Positions 50,501 through 58,854 of a stretch of DNA of 64,000 nt are shown here, piece by piece. The stretch is from Xylocopa sonorina (Eukaryota; Arthropoda; Insecta; Hymenoptera; Apidae): assembly GCF_050948175.1 (NCBI RefSeq), contig NC_135200.1:8423001-8487000 (forward strand), given 5' to 3'. How positions within the stretch are numbered: position 1 is the stretch's first letter; each line of letters starts with the position of its first letter. Below the pieces are notes generated by a model. The model was not told the origin of the DNA, ran no database searches, and worked only from the letters and a program-made list of their open reading frames with translations. The position numbers and the translations under genes are program-made.

Positions 50501-53500
50501 AATCACCAAATGTCCAATTTGATATTTCTTTAGCTGCCAATGGAAGCTTCTCATTTTCTTCTCCACGATCTGAAGTCATCATAATCAATCACTTAACGTG
50601 TACCTCGATCGATCCAAATTCTAGCATCCCTCATATCCAACTTCTCTCATATTAATTTCACCATCTGAAAATGACGAGAACTGTTTCTTAAGCACAATTA
50701 CACTGATTACGTGACCACGATACAGAAGAGAAAAACTGTGACGAGAGGACGCGTTCCTCCGCGAGTGATCAGCTGGAGGAACGATCTTTGAGGCTAACTC
50801 GAGGCAGCAGATCGTCGATAACAGGGCGAGATGTTTTGTCTGCTTCCTGCTGGCCGCTCGATAATGCGGATCGACGCTGTACGACACTGTCAATACCGTT
50901 TAATCTCTGGCTTCTTGTCGGATGAAAAGAACGCTTCGACGCAGATAAAACGGAACGAGCGAGATCACGTACGTCTTCTGTCGTCGCCACGATCCTCTTT
51001 CAGTCCTCAACGACGCCCCTCCATCGTGTTTTCTTCGTCCATCGATGCATCGCGGAGGAATTTTTCATTTTCTTCTCTTCTGCCCTTGCAATTGAGTCAC
51101 TGGTCCTCGATCTCCCACTCGAAATCTAGTTTTTACGATTCTACGATTAGCGTTCGTTTTGACATTCCACGAACTTTGAAATAATTTTCTGAAAGAGAAA
51201 CGAAATGATAAATGTTTTAAAAATATTGAAGAAATATGAGTACATTTAGTTTTACGAAGAATTGCGCGAAATTTTACAGTGTTTTTAGTCGATTTAAGAT
51301 TCGATTCAAAGATGACTCGAAGTTTTTTGAAAAATTGGGTATTAAAAAATTGTCGAGCACTCAAATTGAATTCTATTCTGCACTCTTCGTTAACCTTTCC
51401 TATTAATCTATTGAATGAACCTTAAATTTCTTAAGAAAGAATTCACAAGAATTATGAAACTCGAGAGAAGAGAAATTTGCTTAAAATTAGAAGAAAATTT
51501 ATTTTCCTTTTTAAAAAATTACCAAACACCCGACTCAAATTCTACAGAGTATAATTCAACCACAAATCTCTCTTAGAACGGACTTAATAATTATCGAAAA
51601 ATCTTGACGAAAGAGAAAGCAACGAAACAATATTCGTCGCCTGGTCGTTATCAGCTGGTCGTATTTTCGTAAGAAAATTGGTGGCAACGGTGCTCCAGCC
51701 GCGTCTAGCAGCCTCTAGGATCGTCGAGAGCTGGTAAATAAGGACGAATGCGGTTCTCGGCGCTGATAAAAGTGTCATTGTCTTAGCTACGAGGCGTTCT
51801 TTTGCGGTCGTCTATATCAGCTTCCGGAAGAGCGGCACGGTCCGCGCGGATTTCTGCGACACGATCCTATCACGTGGCGGTCGGTCGTTACAATTAAAAA
51901 AATTTACAAACAATACGCCATTATCGATCCGAGTGAAATCGACCAGCAGTCGAGGAACGCTTCCCAGTGTGTTTCTTCGACGCTCTTTTCCAACCGCGAT
52001 GATAAATGCGCTCGCCAACTCTGGTTCGAGCAAACGAACGCGTGGTTAAAAAAGAAGGAGCGAGTTCTCTCTTTCGTGTCTTAAACGTGGACAATTTGCA
52101 GTATGGTCTATTATTCTTCTTATCCCTTGCTAGAAAGAACGATCGTTTTCATATGTATTTTATATTTTAATATTTAAGAGATATTATGTATTCTTTTTTT
52201 TTTTAATATGGAAGGTGTTGATTTGTAATGTTTGTTTTCTGTTTGGTTACAGTTACTGTTAAAAGTGGCCCCGATCAGGGACACGAGAACGAAGCGCAAG
52301 CTGATGCTGCATCCTCGCCATCGAGCGTAAGTTTAATGTCAAGGAGTCTTCGACCATCTAACTCCCTTACTAAAACTTCCAACTAATCTCCATCCAAATT
52401 ACCAACATACCTCATCCTTTCTATCGTTCACAAAGTGTCTACAACCATATGACCCCTTACTAAAACTTCCAATGAGTGGTTCAATAAATTCAAGATCGAA
52501 CTGTAACCTCCACCCAAATCACCAACCTTCTTCACCCTTTCTATCGTTCACAAGGTGTCTACAACCATCTAACCCTTTACTAAAACTTCCAATGAGTGGT
52601 CCAATAACCTCAAGATCGAACTCTAATCACCATCCAGATCACCAACATTCCTCACCCTTTCTATCGTTCACAAAATGTCTGCAACCATCTAACTCCCTTA
52701 TTAAAACTTCCAACTACTGCTCCACTAAACTCAAGATCGAACTCCAAATTACCAACCTTCCTCATCCTCTCTATCGTTCACAGAGGGTTTACAACCATCT
52801 AAGTCCCTTGTTAAAATTTCCAACTAATGCTCCAATAAACTCAAGATCGAACTCTAACCTTCCAACGCTCCTCCCTCTCTCAATCATGTAAAATAAAAAT
52901 CCTCAGACCATAATCGTGCTTGTTTCTTTTACCAGGTCGAATTGCCAGAAAGCGCGCACCCCTGTCCAGCCTGCCCAACAGTGTTGTCCACCTCGAGGGA
53001 GCTGACGAACCACCTGCGCGGGCACAACTCGCCCCGCAGCACCGACTGCAGCGGCGAGGATGAGTACTGTTGCGGCGTCTGCAACAAGGTGCTCAGCTCG
53101 TCGAGTTCCCTGGACAGGCACCGGCTGGTGCACTCTGGCGAGCGCCCGTTCAAGTGCAAATACTGCGACATGGCGTTCACCACCAACGGGAACATGAACA
53201 GGCACCTAAGAACGGCGCACAGCGGCGCGTCGCCGCACAGCTGCACCGACTCGGAGGGCAGCAGCGACTCCGAGAAGCTGTCCTCGAAACGGCGCCACCT
53301 CGAGGAGTACAACAACAACGAAGTGACCAAGAGAAAGTCGCCAGACTACATCGAGAGACGCGACGAGAAATCGCCGTTGTTGCCCGCGAAGAGGAAGTGC
53401 CCTAACTACCTGAGCGACAACGAGGGCCAGAAGAGGCACAAGATACTGCTGAACAACTCGAGGACGGAGATGAAGTCGCGACCAGAGGATAATCAGAACG

Positions 53501-56500
53501 TTTACAATTGCCCTGTGTGCGGTAGACAAGACTTCGCGACCACTGCGTTGTTGGAGTCGCATCTAGAGCGGTGCCATCCGGAATTCCCGGCGAAATGCGT
53601 GCCCTGCGACCTCTCGTTCAAGAACCACAGGGTGCTGAACCTGCATCGGTTCATGATCCACTTCGCGGAGCACTCTATCGGGAATCCAGCGAGGAACTTG
53701 AGGAATTCAGTGGTGGGCTTCGATGATCTGACCTTCGTCGACTTCTCGTCGGATAAGTTCCCAGCGATAGCGAGGGCTGTCTGCGAGCAGTCGCTGCATC
53801 GACCAGCCTCAGGCGAGGTCGCCAAGTTCCAGTGCTCCAAATGTCTGCGAGCGTTCCCGTGCAGATCCGCGTTGGACGCTCACGAGATCGACTGCGGGAC
53901 GACGAACGCGCACGCGAGGTCGATGGACGACAGCCAGTCGAGGAGGGACGACTTCTTCGCTGGGCTCGACCTTCAGAACAAGGCCGCGTTGACAGAGGCG
54001 AAGGAGGGCAAGGACTTAGCCGATATTCAGAGCATCATATCCGTCACTTCTGGCCCGATCTTGCAGAATTTCCCGCGATCAGACGCCAGCACACCCGAGA
54101 ACAACATCAAATTCAATCCAAGCGTCGGTTCGTCAGGTTCCTCGGGCACCTTCTCCTCGGAGTACCACGAGGAGGAGGCTCAAGACGCGTTCGCAGCCGA
54201 GTTCAGGAAGATGAAACTGAAAGGCGAGTTCCCCTGCAGACTCTGCTCGGCTATATTCCCAAACCTGAGGGCTCTGAAGGGTCACAACAGGGCGCACATG
54301 GGCGTAGGGTCGGGCATGCCGTTCCCCTGCAACATGTGCTCGTACACCAGCACCGACAAGGCCACTCTGATCAGGCATCTGCGGTCCCACAACGGCGACA
54401 GACCGTACGAGTGCTCCCTCTGCAACTACGCGTTCACCACCAAGGCGAACTGCGAGCGCCACGTGAGGAACCGCCACGGGAAGCTGACCAGGGAGGACAT
54501 CAAGAGCGTTCTGATCTACCATCCGAACGAGGACTCGACGAACGAGAACGTGGAGCGCAGCTCGCCCAGAGTGGCCAAGGACGACGTGAGGAAGAGCCTG
54601 ATCTATCCGTTGGAGCGCGACGGTCTTCAGCATCAGGCGCAGATGCACTATCCGTCCGTGCCAATGGAAGTGAGAGGCGAGATCAGGATAATCGAGGAGG
54701 CGAAGCTGCACAACTCGGCGATCGCGATGCACGACGCGTTCTCGAAGCCTGGCCAGCCGATGGAGCTCACCCAGCGGATCGTCGACGACGGTAAACCCGG
54801 TCAGGATGTGAAGTCGGACTATTCGAAGCTGGACGACGACCTCGAGTCGAGGTCGTCGGAGGGCAGCGTATCTCTAGTCAGTGATACCAAATCAGATTCG
54901 CACCAAAGAATACAAGCTAGTCCGATGAACTTGAAGAAGGGTCTGAACGTGTCCGAGAGCACAGGCGAGGACGGCCCGTTGGACCTCTCGATGGACGTGC
55001 TGGACCTGTCGAAGAAGTCGAGGGAGAAGGAGGAGAACGAGTTCCTCGCGTCTCACGAGCAGTTTGGAAAGAAGGACCTGTACAGCGCCAGTCAGCTGTG
55101 CCAGCTGACGGAGGCGTTGCTGAAGGCTGGCCAGGGCACCTCTCAACCTACCTCCTTGGAAGCTCTCTACGCGAACGCCATCTACAGGAACTTCAACGCG
55201 TTCCCTGCTGGCGTAGGCGCCGGGATCTTGCCGCCGTATATGTTTAACCCTCACGTGTTCGGTCAGGACTTCTCGATGAAGGAGAGAGTGCGAAAAGAGT
55301 TGGTCAGGGGTCTGCAGTTGACCAGCGGCGGCACTTTGGTGGAGCCGCCGATAGGCGCCGCGGGATTCACTCCTTTCTCGCAGAGCAGAGAGCTGAACGC
55401 TCAGTCAGTGACGGACCAGACAGACTACGCGAAGCTGATGTCCTCGAAGATGGTGAACAAGGGCCTCTCGAGCCGCGACAAACCGGACAGCTTGCCGTCC
55501 TCGAATTCCGTGAAGATGGTCATCAAGAACGGAGTGCTGATGCCTAAACAGAAGCAACGTCGTTACAGAACCGAGAGACCGTTCACGTGCGAGCACTGCT
55601 CGGCTAGATTCACCTTGAGGAGCAACATGGAGAGACACATAAAGCAGCAGCATCCGCAGTATTGGAGCTCGAAACCCAGGGGCGGCCACTCGACCAGAGG
55701 CAGACCACCCTCGAGCCATCCGACGTTGCTGCAGAACCTTGGACAGCCCGCCTCGCAGCAGGTCGCGCAGTCGTACACGAGTATACTGCCGAAAGTCGAG
55801 CCAGTGGCGAGCACGGAGTTCCCAAAGCACCCGATCTCGGACCAGGTGAAGTACGCGATCCTGGCGCAGCAGCTGAAGGCCAACAAAGTGGAAGAGAATG
55901 ATTCTGAAGAGGAGCTAGTGATAGACGAGGATCCGCAGGAGAAGGACAACCAGGAATCTCAGGATCAGAAGGAGAAGAGCCTGTTGAGGGGTCAGTTGGA
56001 GGGTACTGAATCTGTTAAAGAGGCTGCAGTGTCGTTGGAAGAGCCGATGGAGTCGACGAGAGACGTCTCGGAGGAGACCAACGCAGAGTTCGCAAAAAAC
56101 GAGGAGCCAGTTGTCGCTGGAACGGAGACGCCGATCGACGATGAGAAACACGTCGAGACGGAGAACTCGAGCGAGGAGAAGATCCTGAACAGAGCGATCA
56201 AGACAGAGGAGGTGGAGGTGAAGAACGAGAAGATGGAAGACGGCGCAACCGATCTGGCGAGCGTGTCCGAGTTACTGGACAACGCGTCGCAGCAGTATCA
56301 GCAGTTTCAGCCACAGTATCTGAGCGACGAGGAGGGCCTGGTGGCGTCCCACAGCGACTGCAACAACTCTGGCAGCGACGAGAAGTCCGACTCCGTGAAC
56401 TCGTTAAACTCTGTCAGCGCCTCGTCGAAGAAGAAGAAGAAAAAGAAGAAGAAGAAGAAGAAGAAGTCCGCTTACTCGATGGCGCCGAACCGCGTCATCT

Positions 56501-58854
56501 GTCCGTACTGTGAGCGACCGTTTCCTTGGACCTCGTCGCTCAGGAGACACATCCTCACGCACACCGGCCAGAAACCGTACCAGTGTATCCATTGCTCGTT
56601 GCTGTTCACCACCAAGTCGAACTGCGACCGCCACTTGCTGAGGAAGCACAAGGCGAACCCCAACAAGATGCGTCGCGTGAGAAACTCCTCGTCGCCTGAC
56701 TCTCAGGCGGTGATCAACAACAACAACTCGTTCTCCATGAGGAACGTGCCAGAGAGGCCGTACAAGTGCAACAAATGCCCCAGCTCGACCTTCTCCACGC
56801 TGGGCAATCTGAAGAAGCATCATTCCACTAAACACGCCAGGAAGATCAAGTCGAGGTCAGACACACCGTCCAGCGAGCCTCAGAACAGCCCACGAGAGTG
56901 CTCGAAACAGAACAACGAACAAAGCGACTACGACAGCCAGTCTTCGAGCGTGTCCGAAGGCATGGAGACCTCCTCGTTGCCAGGGATCCCGAAGTCGACC
57001 GCGAACACGTCGCCGTCCACCAACGACACGGCCAGGTCGAGGAGGCCGTCCCCTAGGTCGTCGCCTGGGCCCAGCGACGTGCCCTTCAAGTGCCACCTGT
57101 GCGACTGCGGGTTCGCGGAGCGCCAGGATTGCCTGGAACACATCAAAGTCAACCACAAGAAGTCCTACGAGATGCTGGTGGCGAAGGGAGCGTTGGACAT
57201 GGACATCGACACGGTGGAGGATCAGCAACAACTGCCGCCGCAGCAGCACGCCAGCGACGGAGAGGAGAAACGGGGACGTTTCCCGGATTATAGCAACAGA
57301 AAGGTACCCAGAGAATGCTACTCTGTCGCAATAGGAGCACTGTGATGTCATTTGCGCCGCGTGACACGTTACAGTATTTATTATTTGTAAATGATACGAA
57401 AATATAATTTCACGCCTCGCAATTGACAGCATATTGCTTATTCTCTGACAAATTTTTGTTGTCTGGATGTATATTTCGATGGTTTTATTGTAATTTGTTT
57501 TATATCCCCCGGTTTAGAGGTGTGAGAGAGAAGGATATATAAGAAAACTATAAGTAAGAGTGAGATAGTTGCTAGAGGCCTTGCTGTAGAACCCATGTCG
57601 CCATCTCTGTAAAAAGTGCTCAAACTGGTCGCTCAGCATTATCAACAGCGAAGTGAACTACTGAAGCACTGACGCCATCTCTTAGAAAAGTGCTGAAACT
57701 AGTGGGTAATTAGTTTCACTATTTTCTCCAGAGATGGCGCTAGTAGTTCTTGAGTAGTTCACTTCGCTGTCGATAACGCTGAGCGACCAGTTTGAGCACT
57801 TTTTACAGAGATAGCGCCAGGGGTTCCTCAGCAGGGTGGGTATCAACTGTCTCACTCTTTCTTGTAGCTTTCTTATATATCTTTCTCTCTCTTACCTCTA
57901 AAGCGAGAGATATAATTTATCCGAGTCTTTCTGTTCAATGAAAATTAAGAAATTCCTTTACTTAATCATTTCATAACAAATTATTACAATAAATTACAAT
58001 AATTCCATTGAAATATGCATCCCAACAACGCAACTTTGTCAGTGATATCACTACGTCCGCACTCGCCTGGTGTGATGGCACGCCATAACAGCGTGTTAAA
58101 TGTTCATTCAGGACTTTTTTTAAGCAATGACGTAGGACAAGACTTGTTAACGGGAAATCTGTATTTCCCACGGTTCATTCACGCTGCGCATCGCATCACC
58201 AAATCTATTTCAAGCGGTGTTCTGTACCAGAATGAACGATTAGCCAAGCCTTCGAGCAGCAACTAAAACAGCCGACATTTCCAGGTGGTCTGCGCCTTTT
58301 GCATGAGGCGGTTCTGGTCCGCGGAGGATCTCCGTCGCCACATGAGGACCCACACCGGGGAACGGCCATTCTCCTGCGACATTTGCTGCAGAAGGTTCAC
58401 GTTGAAGCACAGCATGCTGCGGCACAGGAAGAAGCACGAGTCGATCGATTCCACGATGTACGTCGGCACCAGCGGCGACGAGGAGAACTCACCCGCGCAG
58501 CCACCTACGATCACGCCACGAAGCCAGCAGCAACCGCCTGTTCTGGTGGCGGCCAACAGCGGGAATCCTCGCATCCAGGATAGAATCTCTTTGCCAACCG
58601 TCGCTCCAGTCGCGACGGGCGATGCAGCGCCAAGTGGACTGATGAGATTCAACCCGTACGAGAAGTTGACCACTCTGACGGGGAAATTGGCCAGTATCCC
58701 ACAGAACGTGAATCCAGAGGCGAGCGAGAGCGCGGACAATGATTTGATCTCCAATCTCCTGGGGATTAGAGACAAGAGCTTCATCGATCGTGTTCTCCAG
58801 GCATCCGCGGACGACGCCGCGAAACTGCTTGGGGTAAAACACAGTCACGAATGA
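35544..58854 (+). CDS. RREB1: RREB1 / hindsight (pebbled) orthologue, whole spliced coding region (4 exons)
   Basis: Joined exons 35544-35562, 52253-52326, 52936-57303 and 58285-58854 give 5031 nt, or 1676 residues plus stop, close to human RREB1 (about 1.7 kb of codons) and somewhat shorter than Drosophila Hindsight. Splice phases agree throughout (1, then 0, then 0). The protein is a nuclear DNA-binding C2H2 zinc-finger factor. In Drosophila this family acts in epithelial morphogenesis, JNK attenuation and Notch-dependent follicle-cell switching; in vertebrates it acts downstream of Ras/MAPK. Family assignment rests on finger pairs 2-3 (LDRHRLVHSGERPF, then FTTNGNM), the non-finger motif with DFS and KFP between fingers 5 and 6, and the last finger pair (EDLRRHMRTHTGERPF, then FTLKHSMLRH). 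Family is near certain; exon 1 is inferred from phase, context and start codon. Confidence 0.92.
37138..37630. repeat. Tandem duplication, about 247 bp, two copies
   Basis: TTTCCCGTTGCGACTCTAAA opens both copies (about 37140 and 37387). Both contain ATATCGAATGGCTATCCACT and GAGGAACAACGCGCAGAATC. Identity is very high. Confidence 0.9.
39190..39570. repeat. Tandem array, about 134-141 bp, three copies
   Basis: CATAGAA-centred markers lie at about 39203, 39337 and 39478, with TTTTTCTC, TTAAATAGAAAATC and TTTGAAATTCGT shared between copies. Confidence 0.8.
40120..40910. repeat. Tandem array, 122-bp (then 103-bp) monomer, seven copies, near-identical core
   Basis: CTATTGGATCGCGATTGCTC starts at about 40151, 40272, 40394, 40516, 40638, 40741 and 40845, giving steps of 121, 122, 122, 122, 103 and 104. 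Copies two to five are almost identical; the last two are shorter and more diverged. This is the most homogeneous array in the window. Confidence 0.93.
41695..42140. repeat. Tandem array, 82-bp monomer, five copies
   Basis: CCCAAGCATTGAAATATTAA or a variant lies at about 41760, 41841, 41923, 42005 and 42087. Each copy also has CGGTTATCTCTAAATC or a variant and AACAATAAATTTTGTAAATC. Confidence 0.92.
42640..42870. repeat. Tandem duplication, about 124 bp, two copies
   Basis: GCAAAATTTT followed by TAAGCTTCGAT, CACAGCGTTATTT and GAATAAATTTCGTT appears near 42644 and 42768. Both copies continue to GAAACGTCCTCGA. Confidence 0.85.
43380..43665. repeat. Tandem array, about 69-81 bp, four copies
   Basis: GCAAACTTAAGTT or a variant lies at about 43407, 43487, 43555 and 43637, with CCTGC, CACCA-type and AAACCA segments between. 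It is A-rich. Confidence 0.82.
43680..45230. promoter_or_regulatory. CpG- and GAGA-rich block inside intron 1 (possible alternative promoter)
   Basis: Blocks 43680-44150 and 44780-45230 resemble the 34.4-35.5 kb leader region: CpG-rich, with GA runs (about 43798-43815 and 44024-44044) and several stop-poor frames. A strong donor, GTAAGT, lies at 43864-43869. I found no start codon ending in a phase-1 donor, so any transcript from here would use a non-coding first exon. This is inference only. Confidence 0.25.
44240..44525. repeat. Tandem array, about 123-125 bp, three copies
   Basis: GAGTTCACCTATTTT or a diverged form lies at about 44262, 44385 and 44510, with AACCACCATTTTGG and GAACGCTTTAGATTA. 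The array lies between the two CpG-rich blocks. Confidence 0.85.
45236..45940. repeat. Tandem array, 182-bp monomer, four copies
   Basis: TCCAATATGGGCGT starts at 45236, 45418, 45600 and 45783, so steps are 182, 182 and 183. Copies are highly similar over TTTAATGGAGGATTGTCTCG and CTCTTTAAGGGGTAGTAATT. The last copy decays after about 45900. Confidence 0.93.
46600..46722 (-). repeat. Dispersed palindrome element, copy 3 (one palindrome, reversed)
   Basis: On the minus strand the left flank GTATTTAACACGTT leads to one palindrome (46671-46686) and directly into the right flank seen in copy 1 (GAGAGTTTTTTGG, then AATTTTCACTTCGAAACGT). The whole spacer and all extra palindromes are missing, as expected from recombination between the first and last palindromes. 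Confidence 0.8.
47084..47345. repeat. Tandem array, 114-115 bp, two and a half copies
   Basis: GTGGAGGGTCGATCGT lies at 47097, 47211 and 47326. The full copies contain CACTTTTCCACTGAGAATTA and ACCATGGGGAATCTATTTT and are nearly identical. Confidence 0.92.
47630..47875. repeat. Tandem duplication, 121 bp, two copies
   Basis: GAGTCTT at 47639 and 47760 is followed by GAGATTCTAAACC or AAGATTCTAAACC, ATTTAATAACGAA and TTATATTTAAATCGTT in both copies. Confidence 0.87.
48860..49440. repeat. Tandem array, 114-bp monomer, five copies
   Basis: AAATGGCTCTG starts at 48936, 49050, 49164, 49278 and 49392, exactly 114 bp apart. As 114 is divisible by three, one frame stays open across copies and yields repeated peptides such as MALELARIGVRNGT. 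I regard these as by-products. Confidence 0.93.
49800..50425. repeat. Tandem array, irregular period (129, 154, 240 bp), four copies
   Basis: CCATTTTTATCTCAACA or a variant lies at about 49864, 49993, 50147 and 50387, with TTCGTTGAAATTCTTGTTCC, CGACGATTTTCGTTTC and GAGTGCAACGTGG segments. Intervals vary because sub-segments are duplicated or lost. Confidence 0.8.
50426..52252. other. Unique distal part of RREB1 intron 1
   Basis: There are no tandem arrays. Two plus- or minus-strand frames of about 100 residues exist, without domains or matching splice phases. The polypyrimidine-like run TTCTTTTTTTTTT near 52191-52204 precedes the exon 2 acceptor by about 50 nt. Confidence 0.45.
52253..52326 (+). 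CDS. RREB1: RREB1 coding exon 2 (74 nt)
   Basis: It is bounded by acceptor GGTTACAG and donor GTAAGT. Read in phase with exon 1 it gives V-TVKSGPDQGHENEAQADAA and then a Ser/Pro-rich SSPSS, ending on a codon boundary. It has no recognisable domain: it is a short, acidic and polar N-terminal linker before the first zinc finger. The downstream exon begins in phase 0, so the join is exact. The next intron is only 609 nt. Confidence 0.85.
52327..52935 (+). other. RREB1 intron 2, filled by a 120-bp tandem array
   Basis: The intron runs from GTAAGT to TTTCTTTTACCAG. Nearly all of it is a satellite-like array with a 120-bp period (marker CTATCGTTCACA at about 52421, 52541, 52661 and 52781), which occupies roughly 52340-52890. 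Because 120 is divisible by three, the array keeps one frame open across most of the intron. This is a repeat by-product rather than coding sequence. Confidence 0.85.
52340..52890. repeat. 120-bp tandem array in RREB1 intron 2
   Basis: About 4.5 copies of a C/T-rich monomer carry CTATCGTTCACA at exactly 120-bp steps, plus a recurring TAAAACTTCCAA segment. The last copy ends about 45 nt before the exon 3 acceptor. Copies differ by point changes and small deletions, so the array is not brand new. Confidence 0.9.
52936..57303 (+). CDS. RREB1: RREB1 coding exon 3 (4368 nt, fingers 1-14)
   Basis: This single exon encodes residues 32-1487. Approximate C2H2 finger starts are residues 40, 76, 103, 223, 252, 330 (C2HC variant ending HEIDC), 464, 495, 523, 915, 1219, 1247, 1308 and 1417. 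The conserved non-finger block with DFS and KFP lies at about 294-308. PLDLS at 712-716, a CtBP-binding consensus, is followed by a second VLDLS at 719-723. An E/D-rich segment spans about 1016-1145 with SUMO-type IKTE (Lys 1120) and VKNE (Lys 1127). Thirteen lysines occupy 1196-1208. The acceptor at 52935 and donor GTACCC at 57304 are both on codon boundaries. Reading through the donor adds 13 residues before TGA at 57343, a possible shorter isoform lacking the last finger pair. Confidence 0.96.
57304..58284 (+). other. RREB1 intron 3 (981 nt) with a fold-back element
   Basis: The intron begins GTACCC and ends GACATTTCCAG. Its centre is a long inverted repeat (57505-57910). An AATAAA at 57989-57994 could serve an intron-retaining short transcript that ends in the 13-residue alternative tail. 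A plus-strand frame at 58015-58266 has no recognisable product. Confidence 0.85.
57505..57910. repeat. Long inverted repeat / fold-back element in intron 3
   Basis: The two halves are reverse complements around a centre near 57707. For example the left arm at 57597-57662 (CCATCTCTGTAAAAAGTGCT onward) pairs with 57754-57819 with only a few mismatches, and the outer arms pair from about 57513 (GGTTTAGAGGT) with about 57891 (ACCTCTAAA). Each arm also holds a direct sub-repeat of CGCCATCTCT followed by AAAAGTGCT. TATA-like ends suggest a TA-inserting MITE, but no family was confirmed. Confidence 0.85.
58285..58854 (+). CDS. RREB1: RREB1 terminal coding exon 4 (fingers 15-16, C-terminal tail)
   Basis: It begins in phase 0 after TTTCCAG and encodes 189 residues to TGA at 58852-58854. 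It opens at once with a typical linked finger pair: CAFC to HMRTH, the linker TGERPF, then CDIC to HRKKH. A Pro/Gln/Thr-rich stretch follows, then a terminal segment with DNDLISNLLGI and AAKLLGV that looks like two short amphipathic helices. The final finger pair is the one I associate most strongly with RREB1 family C-termini. An acceptor-like TTTTTCCAG at about 58882 would need an intron of only about 50 nt and gives a poor continuation, so the TGA is preferred. Confidence 0.93.
   Translation: MVCAFCMRRFWSAEDLRRHMRTHTGERPFSCDICCRRFTLKHSMLRHRKKHESIDSTMYVGTSGDEENSPAQPPTITPRSQQQPPVLVAANSGNPRIQDRISLPTVAPVATGDAAPSGLMRFNPYEKLTTLTGKLASIPQNVNPEASESADNDLISNLLGIRDKSFIDRVLQASADDAAKLLGVKHSHE

Larger units (their letters stand above)
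35563..52252 (+). other. RREB1 intron 1 (16.7 kb)
   Basis: The intron begins GTACGT and ends after a pyrimidine-containing stretch, TTTGGTTACAG. It holds about a dozen tandem arrays (listed separately), one reversed copy of the palindrome-based dispersed element at 46.6-46.7 kb, and unique CpG-rich blocks at about 35.6-37.1, 37.6-39.2, 43.7-45.2 and 50.4-52.2 kb. No coding exon with fitting phases was seen inside. Its size and CpG-rich blocks make it the likely seat of enhancers or alternative promoters. Confidence 0.65.

Noticed and set aside
52472..52891. 139-residue plus-strand frame before exon 3
   Set aside because: It is the translation of a 120-bp tandem array inside intron 2; flanking exons splice cleanly around it.
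53832..54794. 320-residue plus-strand frame inside exon 3
   Set aside because: A shifted-frame shadow of the zinc-finger coding exon; low-complexity Arg/Gln/Glu-rich with no domain.
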